From Oxytricha trifallax (Eukaryota; Ciliophora; Spirotrichea; Sporadotrichida; Oxytrichidae), in assembly GCA_000711775.1 (NCBI GenBank), contig ARYC01003125.1, positions 1 through 64,000 on the forward strand: a stretch of 64,000 nucleotides of DNA, given 5' to 3'. The notes under the pieces are model-generated. The model was not told the DNA's origin and ran no database searches. It saw only the letters and a program-made list of their open reading frames with translations. Both the position numbers and the translations under genes were made by a program. Shown one piece after another: positions 54,096-64,000 of the stretch (positions are counted from its first letter, which is position 1; every line of letters starts with the position of its first letter).

Positions 54096-57000
54096 ATGGA
54101 TTTCTAGAGTAAGAAAGGTTCAAATGCTGCACTCTATGATCCCAATGTTAAATAACTGCTTGACAAACCCCCAAAAGCTGGAGGCAGAGGAAATTCTCAA
54201 AATACATCAATTTTATCAAGAGCTAAAGATGAAAACATTGACTTTGAGTTGAGACAAGACGATAGCAATCCATAAATAAATAATGTCTGAATTTATATAA
54301 TTTCTTAGAGTTTATGGGGTGTTAATACTTTCATATTTTAATAAAAGTGAGACTTATTTTTCTATAGCATATATCCAAATTCCAGACCAGAATCCCCTTT
54401 GAAACTAAATAAAAATTCACAAGAAATAAAGAACAAAAAAAGCAGTAGAAAAAAGAAGTCAAAACTTAAAAAATAAAACCACGAAAGTGATAGCAGTGAA
54501 TAAGATATCTTTAGTAATAATACTAGTGCAACTCCTATGATGAAGGGAAAAGCTGATAAAATGGGGGTTATTGTTTAAGAAGACGCGTTTAGGATTAAAA
54601 AGGGGGCTGAAAGAGATAGAATTGGTATTTTCAATAGACTGAATGTGGACAAAGAGCAATTCATAATATCAATAAGCAGTTATTAAATAAATTAAATTTA
54701 AATTTATCGCATTAATTCATGTCTTATGGACTTAAAATGCAAGACGACATGGTAAAGAAGAGACTTGCAAATGAGTTGAATTAATATCTTAAAGAGTTAT
54801 TCCCAATTATTACTATTAATATAATAAAAACCTATTTAATTTGAAACCAGAGTAAATCAAAAGCAACATAGATAAAGTTGACAAAGCCTTTGCCTCACTG
54901 CTAACAGCAAATTAGCTAGTAGCGGCAGTAGACTACGGTGACGGTTTCTACGTGAATGAGCCACAGATAGTAAGAGGAGACAAAGGCAGCATGTTTGAGT
55001 TGGCTAATGACAGGAGAAGGAATCAGCCTGATGTGATTAAACCCGAAAATATGCTCTAGAATCGAATGTAGAGGGGAGTTAGGAATGTCCTGGCAAGGCA
55101 TGGAATTATTGATGTATCATAGACTAAAAAGTATTAAATCGAAGGTAGTAAAAAACTTATTTTAAAAATGGAAAGCCTATTGTTTGATGACTTTTTATCT
55201 AGTAGATTTTAACATCCTCTTTAAATGCTAATTTTTAAACTAAAAAGTCTAAAATCTCCTTTTTCTCAATTCAAAACGCTGAGGTAAAACGAAGGCATGA
55301 CATAAAAGCGATTTAAGAAGTTAAGGAACTTTAAAAATTTTAAGAACTAAAAGACCTAGAGAGAAGGCGTTTAGATGACGAGCAGCAACATTTAATTAAT
55401 GAGGGATTCAATAATAATTTCATGAATGTGTCTCAGTCAATGCAGGTGTAAAATTTGTCAATGTAGTAAACTTTAGCTTCACCGAATTAGTAAAATAATA
55501 AAAGTAGATTTGGTGGGAGGCCGCCTCTTCCAGCTAATATGACCACTTCCCTTATTTAGCCTAATTTATATAATGGATACTTAAAAATAGTTGTTTTACT
55601 TCCCTTAATTTGAAATATACCCAATATCTTACTTTTTAATATCAAATTATTCAAATTCTTTTTAGATATAGCCTACAGCTAACTATGGAATGAGAAGTAA
55701 TAATCTTAATCTTTCGATAAATAACGGTATTAACAATCTCAATAAATTTACAGGCACTTAAACTCAACAATTTCAAACTACGAATTAATCTTTCATTAGT
55801 AATTAAAATGCAGACAATAATTTGCTGAATAATTCTTAAATGAGTGCTGGCATGTAAAGCTTGCACATATCTGTTTATAAAAATTGCTAAATTACTGAAT
55901 TAAGAAAGTATCATTCTAAAATTATGGAGATAAAATAACAAAGAGTATATTTCTATTATAATCATATATATATATTTTGAGAGAGGAGGCTGATCAAATG
56001 AGTCACTTCAATACTTAATCCTTAAGTCATTTACGAGCCAGTTAAATAAAAATCCAACTCAAAAAGATTTACATACCAAGAATATATTCAATTTTTGCTT
56101 ATTTATGATTGATTAGAAGAGTTTTTGAAGTAGGAATTATATGATGAGTAAAATGCGAAAAGTAGGAGGATGCTAAATGAAGGATCTGGAAACAAATCAG
56201 CAAACAAAAGTGGAATTAATTAGACAAGCAAATTAGATCCATTAGCATTTGTATGTAAAGTAAATTTAATCAATTAACAATAGTAAACAAGGCAGTTCGA
56301 TGAAAATGTGATACTTATTAAGCCAAATATAGATGCATCTGATTGTAAATTCTTATTTTTAAATAAAAAAAACATTTCAAATAATTATTTAATTCTAAAC
56401 TTTGAGATAACCAAGGCACGATTAGAACAATCTAAAAGGGAAAGTTTAAATAGAGAATTTTATTAAATAATTATATCTGGAAAGGGGAAGCCGTCATTCA
56501 TATAAAGTAAGTGCTTGCAATTAACCTTTTAATTTTATTTAATTTTAAGTTAGATGCAAAATGATCAAAATAGATACTATAAAGGAGGCAGTCAAGGATA
56601 TTAAATCCAATAATTTAAAATTTGATAATTAGATTTCAGGATTGTTTCTAATACAATTTTCAATTTTTGAGTAAATTTATTTCAAAAATGCTGATAATAT
56701 AAAAGCTTGCACAAGAAATCTAGTTCTGCTGGTCACCTCCCTCCAGTATAGCGTTCTTAATATAACACAGCTATGGAGGCTGAATCATTAAAATATTAAT
56801 AGATTTATATAAAGTCCAAAAAGATTGACCCTAAAAGTGTGACAAATAATTTTCAAAACTCAATGGTAAGCAATAATAATCAAATGCAGATGGGGACGAC
56901 TAACTTTCAATCATAAGAATTTAATAATAATAATAATAATAGTAGTACCAGAAAGAATGATGAGTAAATATAAATTAATATGTGGATCCATTAGGTCCAA

Positions 57001-59160
57001 AAGACCCTAATGAAGCCAGTGTTAAGTAAACAAGAAGCAACTACTATTGTAGTATAATTAGCTCTATAAAAGTATGATATTTACATGTATATCCAATTAA
57101 ACAATTATAACCAACACAATGCATCTGATAAGGAAATCTACGCTCGTAACGGTTATAGAACAGCCTCTAAAAATCTGGTAAATTTCTTGGAATCTGGCAA
57201 TCGAGGCAAATTTATTGAAAATGTTTTCAAGCCTAAACACCTTGGTGACTTCACTTCAGATAACCAAGTATTTATAGATTTACTATAAAATATGAAAGAA
57301 AGTTTAAGGCTGACTTTAACAAGCTACAATTTGATGTTAATGGAGTGTCCATGCAAGATGAAGTGAGCAAATCCAAGTTTATGAATTAATCTCAAACTCC
57401 TCAGATTGTATCTGGAAATACATAATTTTCTTTTAAATATTGAACTGTCATTCTTCGATGATTAGTAAGGCAATAGAGATTTGTCTCAATCTCAGAGCAG
57501 AGGTTTTACTTTACATACACTACTATAATTTCAATTCATATAAAAATAATATAAAGGTCATAGCAAGTCAAAATCTGAATTTAAACCAAGACAACTAGCC
57601 ATGAATACAATCCCTGAAGATGATAATAGCGAAGACGAGAACGGTCGAGTGGGTAAAAATCATGACCCCTGGATGAGAGTGGATCTGAAAAATACACCTG
57701 AAAGTATGGTGTAGATGCAAAATTATATAACCCTGATTATTGTTAAATAATAAATCAATATCTAATATCATTACTATATGCTTGATAACAGGACTACTTT
57801 TTTACATTTTATATAAATAATTCATGATTATTTGTTAAAAGTATTCAAAATAATCATTTCCTTTTTTATAATATATGCCCGCATCAAGGATATTAAAATG
57901 GAAGTGGCAATGGTTACTACAGAAGCCAATAAAACAAACAAAATGACTTCAACTACAAGGAAGCGTCGATATGGAAGTAGACTCAAGAAAAACGCTCAAA
58001 AATAGTGATGCTTGATAAAAACAAGCGAATGCGAAAGCTCGTCAAAGGAATGGATAAAGATGTGTTTATTTTCTAATATTTCATAATATCTTCATTTTTA
58101 GTACAAATTTGAGATAGAAATTGGGAGGTAATCATAGATACAACTATAAACATTATAGCTAATAATAGTAATAATGTGAACTTGGACAACTACGAATTTA
58201 GGAAACTTAAAATGGAGTTGGTTTATGAATAATCAGATAGCGAGAACGACAGGCGGCGATATGGCGATGACTCTGATGATAGTACAGCCAGTAGAAATCG
58301 AAAGAAGAAAAAGCAACTACAAGCCAATAGCAGAAGTAACACTCATAAGTTTATAGTAAATAATGTATTTATGATCATTATTTATAATTGATAACATAAG
58401 CAGTTTACGTTGTACAATTTTATTGATATTTATAATTGATGATAAGCATGGCGATGAAGATGATGATTAGCTATCGAGTGATGCGAGTGAGTATGAAAAC
58501 GAAAAAGAGAAAGATAGAATGAAGAAAAACAATGCTGTCGCTAATTATGATGATCTCAAGCAAGATCTCACTTCTGACAATTTGAAGTTAGTATACTTGC
58601 ATGTTAATAATGTTTTATAGGAGAGGGGAGTTTTTATCTAAACATGGGAAGATCGTGAAACCAGATCGCACAGATGAGCGCAGAAAAGTAGAGAAGAAAG
58701 ATTAGTTGAATGACGACGACATGAGATACTTCAAGGAAAAGGAGTTAATGCGAGAGAAAATTAAAAATTCTAATATTTTGAGAGAAGTCCTCAAGAAATA
58801 AGTCAAAGACAAATAAGAATAGATTATTTATATTTTCTAACTGTTCATTAAATATGGAGAATAAGAGGATAATTAAGAATTAAATACGATAATATAATGG
58901 AAATTTTTAAAAATTACTATAAAAATAGAAGAACTTTAAGGCGAATGATGAAATCGAAGCGTTACTGATAGAAAAGTATAAAAAAGAAGCCAAAAAGATT
59001 AAAATTGGGAATAAAGACGATCAAGCATACTATATCAGAAGATAGGCTCTTATTGATAAGGTGCTTTTGAAAAATAGTAAAGCAATCAAGTCTTTAGCTG
59101 AAAAGAAAAGATTGTGGGTGGGAGAAGAAGAAAAAAATAATAATAAAAAATTCCTATAAA
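54096..59160 (+). CDS. long low-complexity Lys/Gln/Asn-rich protein, many MDSs
   Basis: ATG 54096 (MDFQSKKGSNAALYDPNVKQ). Main islands: 54375-54650 (NSRPESPLKLNKNSQEIKNK, ERDRIGIFNRLNVDKEQF), 54840-55130 (SNIDKVDKAFASLLTANQLV, VDYGDGFYVNEPQIVRGDKG, FELANDRRRNQPDVIKPENM), 55270-55580 (NAEVKRRHDIKAIQEVKELQ, RFGGRPPLPANMTTSLIQPN), 55680-55860, 57060-57290 (RNGYRTASKNLVNFLESGNR, NVFKPKHLGDFTSDNQVFID), 57590-57740 (MNTIPEDDNSEDENGRVGKN), 57900-58060 (WKQTQEKRSKIVMLDKNKRM) and 58200-59130. Between are AT-rich IES-like gaps; none resolved. Whether it is one gene or two, and its exact end, are open. No domain recognised; mostly charged and disordered. Confidence 0.5.
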
Positions 59161-59273
59161 TTTTTATTTGCTCATTGAAAGACTATACGATGAATTGTAA
59201 TTTTATTCGAATTGTTTTGAAAAATATAATAAAACTTTATCTTGCCAATTTAATAAATAAATATAAATAGTTT

Positions 59274-60958
59274 TCATTAATGAGCAAGTGTCATAAGATG
59301 CTACAAACTCTTATTTTTAAAGGTATTTTGCAATTTCAACTGCGATTTCTATTACTCTCTATCTAAAAACCTGCTAGTCTAATGAGCACTCACACTTGAC
59401 ATGTTATCTTAGTAATTGTAATTATTATTAGAAATATTTTTAACTGGTATGGTTCTCATTTTATAGTTACTGCTATTATTGTTTTGCTTAGCAATTGCAA
59501 ATATAGTCTTGGCGTTGGGGATAGATGTTGTACCAATAAACCTTTACTGTGATTTATTCAAGCCACTTTGGTTATTCTGGCTTTGAGACAGAACACTAGG
59601 TGTCCCTCTTGACATAGCTCTAAAACTAAGTGCAGCATCCTTTTTCATTGCTCGATTTTATTTCAATTCAAATAACCTTTCTTAAGACATTCCAGAAATA
59701 CGACTTCTAATTTCATCAGAATTTTGAAAGTTTTGGGTTCTATTAAAGTTACTTTGTCCATCTTCATTGTGAAAATTTTGAGGCAATTTCTAAGCTCTCA
59801 TTGATATTCTTTATGGTGTTTATTCATATTAGTGTTTACTTTTAAATTTTCTCTCGCTCTAATCCCATTAATTATTATTGCTATTTTCATAGTTTATAGT
59901 CTATCGCATCTATTCATACTAACTTCCAGGCACATCCTTGAAGATTTCATTGACTTTCATAGTTTTGCTTCTATATCTGAAAGTCCATAACTTTGCATCT
60001 GAATCAAACACCCTCCCTTTTTCCTTCTAGTCTTTAATGTCCTTAGCTTTCTTCGTGCTTATGGTCCTACGATCTTAGATATTCTAGAATAATGCTTTTG
60101 CTCTGGGGTCTTCTGAATAATTTAATTACGAATATTAATCTTAATAGCTACTCTTCCTTTAACCGAGAGGCGTATTGTAACTCTATTAGGTGTTTCCCAT
60201 TAAATTTTGCTATTTTTAAAACCTTTAGTTTTGATTGCTTTTGCTGCCGTATGTATTAGATGATTGAGGTCTAGCTTTCTATTAAGTAACATGAAAATTA
60301 TTTGAAGTCTGTGTTCTGATAGCTGTTTAAGTCTCTGGGTATTGATTCATCATCACCTATAAATCTAGGATGCCCTTCATTTTACCCAAGTCTCTCATAG
60401 AGTTAGGGTTGCTTGCTTGTAGATATGAAGAATTTATTAAGAAGTAATTTTTGGGGTTTGAGGTGTGTTGGGGTTAAGAGCTTGCCATATTGATTGCTGA
60501 TTACGATTTCAAAGTTTGGAGTTAACTAAATCAATCATTATAAAGACCTTGCTTAAATTTAGAAAATCTGATAAAACAAGTGTCTTTGTAGTAATTATTT
60601 CATTTTATCATGTAGCAACTTACTTTGTTGAATTAGAGAAAGTCATCTTTTAATTTTTGAGAGTATTGAAAGATGTGTGAGCTTAAAGCTAAGGTCTTAT
60701 TGCACCTCCTGGAAATGATACTTTTCCATGATTACCTTCTATTTCTGACATGTTATCGATCAGCACATTTTCAAAGCTATAAATTATTATAAGCATGAGT
60801 TTTATTCATATTATTCATATTTATTTTGGATAATATTAATAATGACTGCATGTACGTCAAGATTAAACTTACTTTGCTTTTGCAATTAGTTCTTTCTGCA
60901 CTCTCTATTACCACCCTCTATGATCATATATATAGGATAAATCTTAACAAGTAGCCAT
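59274..60958 (-). CDS. Asn/Ser-rich protein of unknown function
   Basis: ATG 60958-60956 (MATCQDLSYIYDHRGWQQRV, then QKELIAKA), intron with GTAAGTTT donor near 60872 and TTTATAG acceptor near 60781, then FENVLIDNMSEIEGNHGKVS, FPGGAIRPQLQAHTSFNTLK, a second GTAAGT donor near 60625, a low-complexity middle, and the C-terminal island AALSFRAMSRGTPSVLSQSQ, RFIGTTSIPNAKTIFAIAKQ, KSQLKLQNTFKNKSLQHLMT, TGA 59276-59274. Faces the long plus-strand gene tail to tail. No domain recognised. Confidence 0.55.
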
Positions 60959-61151
60959 TAGAATAATTTAGTTTTCTATATTTTATTTCTATGCTTTTTT
61001 ATTTTAATTAACACTATTAAATTATATATATATAACAATTTATAATATACTAAAGCAATAAAAAAACAATTAAAATCATTTTGTATGTTTGAATAAATAA
61101 ATATTTACACTTTTCTTGTTATAATATTGACAATATAACATAAAATTATAA

Positions 61152-61300
61152 TCATGAAGCCAAATCATTCATATCATATCCATCTTTATCTTTATTGAAG
61201 ATTTCCTTCATTTCAGCCAATTTAGTCTGATTATACACTTTATACCATTTAGCCAGATCTTTCTTTGCAAATTAACCTTCTTCTCACATCTATGAATTTA
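61152..61300 (-). CDS. lone C-terminal MDS, EF-hand-like end
   Basis: Minus strand: EEGQFAKKDLAKWYKVYNQT, KLAEMKEIFNKDKDGYDMND, LAS, TGA 61154-61152. NKDKDGYDMND resembles a short EF loop without the closing acid. Upstream DNA (61300-61860) is AT-rich with no matching N-terminal part, so the rest of the gene is elsewhere, outside the window or scrambled. Confidence 0.45.
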
Positions 61301-61861
61301 TAATTAAATAGTGAGATTATTAACAAATAGATGAGAATAATGGAATAGTGTTAAAAATAATCATGTAAATAATATAAATAATTTCAAAGGAATAATATAA
61401 GTTTTATAGCAAGTAATAAGAAAACTCTTAATAATTATAGATTTATTTATTAATATGGAATCTGTTTCACATAAATATATGCAATAAACATCGAATAAAA
61501 TAAATTTAAGCTTGTCAAAGCCTGTTTAATATTGTGATAATATTTATTTGTGAATTACTTAAATATAATTTTTTTTTGTTGAAAAAAACTTTCAACAAAA
61601 AATAAACTGATTGGCATCAATTTAATTTTTAAAAAAATATAAATTTACATCATACATTAATTACCAATTTAAACTTAGAATTATAGAATAAGTTCTATAG
61701 TAGATTTCAATATGTTTACAAAATCAAATTTAGCTTTAAAATTTAATTTATATGAGCAATTTTCTATTTTTTAGAGTTATATCTCCAATCTTTTTATAAT
61801 CGAAATTTTTTATTTTTTATTACTTATTTTGTTTATATATAATGAAAAATTGCAATAGGCA
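61301..61861. other. AT-rich spacer
   Basis: No coding region on either strand; includes the short inverted repeat TTTTTTTGTTGAAA/TTTCAACAAAAAA at 61569-61601. Confidence 0.45.
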
Positions 61862-62340
61862 ATGACTCCAAGTATCAAAGCCAATAAAACTTCCTACTAA
61901 GGAGTCTAGAAAGCATATTAAAAGTTTCAATTCTATGATAGAAGGTAAGTTTATTCGTTGCATTTATTTCTTAAATCGTTGATGTTAATATTGGGTACAA
62001 TGATAATGGTGTTAACTCTAACCAATTTCAATTTTCAGTTTTTGATAACATAATGAAATTAATCCAAAGATCTTACATTTTTTATCATTTATAGTTAGCT
62101 AAACATGAATAAATTCTACGGGACTCAATCTAAATTGAAAAGAGTTGAATCAGATTCAGATATCTAAAGATTAGGTTTAGAAAATTAAAATTAACATATA
62201 AGTCACCTCGACATGAATATATTACAAAGTTAGTAAGGGGATTAATCTCAATATATGGTAGTGATAGAATATCTTAAATAATTTATATCTACGCTATTTA
62301 TACGAAAGCAAACAGCACATAATATATATTAGAATATGTC
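61862..62340 (+). CDS. N-terminal part of an unidentified gene
   Basis: ATG 61862: MTPSIKANKTSYQGVQKAYQ, then KFQFYDRR and a GTAAGT donor at 61946; next island 62103-62170 (MNKFYGTQSKLKRVESDSDI, QRLGLENQNQH), then Gln-rich weak coding to about 62340. May continue in the segment from 63370. Confidence 0.45.
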
Positions 62341-62640
62341 GACATATTAATTTTCTTTTTCTTGTGAAAAGACATAAAATTTATAAATAACTATCTCACT
62401 CTAAAACCAATTATTATTCAAATTCAAAATATCATTTTCGAAACCAAACAAGTTATATGTGAAATATAGATTTTTTGAAAAAAAAATTATAAAAATTATG
62501 CTGTAATTGTCAAATTCCCCTGGAAAAAAAGATCTTATTAATTCTTCTTATTTACTATTTTTTATATATTAGCATCATTTTCATTCAGTAACTAATACAT
62601 TTTAAGCCAAATTTATGCCTTATATTCAAAGATTGAGAGA
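62341..62640. other. AT-rich spacer
   Basis: Nothing recognised. Confidence 0.4.
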
Positions 62641-63230
62641 TACCATCAATTATCTACACAATCACTACAGTTGGTTCCCGTTAAACGTTTTCTTGTCTCC
62701 TTGCTTTACTCGAGAATCTAGTCCTTGTGGCTCGTCATGAAATCAGGAAGCAAAAATTTTATCTTGAATTAGGCCAAAGTCTATGTGGAATTTTTGGGTG
62801 CCAAAAAGTGACTCCTGAACCTATATTTGTGGAAAAAATTATCTTAAAAAGGCTACAAAGAACAATGTTCTGGATCTGTTAAGAATTATGCTGATTTTAT
62901 TTGGATTTTTAGAAATACCTGGAAGATTATCGTTGGAGTATTATGAGCAAGAAGAGTCGCTTCATGTGCGTTTTGAAAACTTTAGTCTGCCTCAACCGTT
63001 GTGAATAGATGAATGAAGAATCTAGCAAGTCAAGTTATTTCACTGGCAATCTCCTCGACATTATCTGCATACGATATCCCTTGCAAGCATCTTCTGTTCT
63101 ATCTTTTTGGATTTCATTGTATAATTCGGAGCTTTTCAAAAGTCATACACTTAGTCTTTTCAGTAACCTCCCCCCTTGCCCACTTTTTTTATTATAATTT
63201 AAGTCAATATTAAGATATTGGAGAACAGCA
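62641..63230. other. compositionally distinct segment without assigned gene
   Basis: Less AT-rich than its surroundings. Short plus-strand frames are open (LSLEYYEQEESLHVRFENFS; NEESSKSSYFTGNLLDIICI, then YPLQASSVLSFWISL) but are split by TGA at about 62738, 63001 and elsewhere. It could be a decayed coding segment or an RNA; I cannot decide. Confidence 0.3.
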
Positions 63231-63369
63231 AAAGAAATAATAAACCAGAAATTTCAATTAATTGAGAAAACTAAAAAGTGACCAACTTTTACAAGATACA
63301 AATTTTGTATCACCAAGGTCGATCCACAGAATAACCAGACATTAAGTAAGCACCTCATAAAATCACTAT

Positions 63370-64000
63370 AAAGAGCAAATCATAAATGGAAAGAAAATGA
63401 AAGTTTTGACCTTTGAGATTAACAAGAATGAAAGTCAATCTAAAAATATGGAGAAAAATTTAATGTTTAATAAAACCAAGTAATTTATCAGGAATCAAGA
63501 AGCTTTAGGAACTTAAAATATTTTAAATGGGGCTGATATAGATTATATGAATTTTACTGGTGGTTATAATGTGATGAAAAAATCATTATCAACAAAAGTG
63601 CTCTTTAACCCTCCAAGAAAAATCAAAGACATATTGAAGTATTGTAACATTTTTTACTTTATTATATTGCTTGATAAGAATAGTTCTGAAAAATTATAAC
63701 ACTAGAAGCTTGTTTAGAAATATGGTAACTTCAAAAACAGTACAATTTTATAATCAGATGAATCAAATTTTCAACAATCTATAGTAAAAGCAAATGATTC
63801 TATGAAATCCCAATATGACTATGAATTAAGTCTACCCGCAATTGTTTAAAAGTCTTAGATAGTCTAAGATGAAAATTACGCATCTTTTTAAATCACAAAA
63901 TCAAGATTTAACTAGCAGCAATCATCAGAAGATTATTAGGATGCTCAGTTCTCACTTTATAATTTGAATGGTAATAAAAATCCCTCTAAAATGACTTCCT
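63370..64000 (+). CDS. unidentified Gln/Lys/Asn-rich gene, runs off the window
   Basis: Open from at least 63399 (ATG, MKVLTFEINKNESQSKNMEK) to the end: ADIDYMNFTGGYNVMKKSLS, KVLFNPPRKIKDILKYCNIF, YFIILLDKNSSEKLQHQKLV, SQYDYELSLPAIVQKSQIVQ, SRFNQQQSSEDYQDAQFSLY, all with Gln from TAA/TAG. No domain recognised; may join the islands at 61862-62340. Confidence 0.5.

Noticed and set aside
62641..62760. Possible tRNA or 5S rRNA
   Set aside because: No cloverleaf pairing, A/B boxes or 5S motifs could be made out by eye.

Overview
The window reads as germline (micronuclear) DNA of a stichotrichous ciliate of the Oxytricha/Sterkiella/Stylonychia kind. Three things show this. (1) UAA and UAG are read as Gln and UGA is the only stop: histone H3 has TAA at Gln5 (A-R-T-K-Q-T), and the delta-tubulin N-terminus has TAA in T-I-Q-V-G-Q-C-G-N-Q. 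(2) Genes are cut into macronuclear-destined segments (MDSs) separated by AT-rich internal eliminated sequences (IESs), each bounded by a short direct repeat (pointer). I could join seven genes exactly through pointers (plus GT-AG introns in two of them), and each gave one open frame with a length divisible by three. (3) Transposon ends carry G4T4/C4A4 telomere-like repeats, as in the Oxytricha TBE elements.

Layout. 1-2384: nested TBE-type ends (57-kDa kinase ORF fragments) inserted in a MITE. 2400-5780: minus-strand ankyrin-type gene segments with a 1.34-kb tandem duplication. 6077-19145: delta-tubulin in nine ordered MDSs; its fourth IES (10.6 kb) holds a large telomere-ended DNA transposon with a DD34E transposase, a coiled-coil ORF and a 1,123-residue SecA-like ATPase. 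19269-21995: Gln/Asn-rich gene. 22281-22550: a second MITE family. 23049-25554: secreted-protein gene with a MITE in its last IES. 27595-28972 (-): cytochrome b5-domain protein. 29510-31250: membrane-anchored JmjC/cupin protein. 31.6-32.1 kb (-): small Pro/Asn-rich gene. 32252-33557 (-): secreted alpha-carbonic-anhydrase-like protein lacking zinc ligands. 33613-34558: four-EF-hand protein. 35052-35274 (-): tiny intron-containing gene. 35456-41754: 1,571-residue ELM2-like/PLU-1/PHD chromatin protein, with a complete AT-hook gene (39221-39934, -) inside one of its IESs. 41851-43440 (-): another acidic helical gene. 43520-45015: C2HC zinc-finger protein. 45644-46060: histone H3 variant. 46641-47765: coiled-coil gene. 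47954-50427 (-): Gln/Asn-rich gene. 50579-51733: UPF0193/EVG1 protein. 51961-53698 (-): WD40 protein. 54096-59160: long low-complexity gene. 59274-60958 (-): Asn/Ser-rich gene. 61152-61300 (-): lone C-terminal MDS. 61862 to the end: further plus-strand segments.

Together the window shows dense, interleaved single-gene loci (cilia/basal body: delta-tubulin and EVG1; chromatin: H3, PHD/PLU-1 and AT-hook proteins), each needing precise DNA excision, and mobile elements that sit preferentially inside excised DNA. Most spacers are very AT-rich. I saw no tRNA or rRNA genes and no CRISPR array. All function calls are by motif recognition, without database searches.
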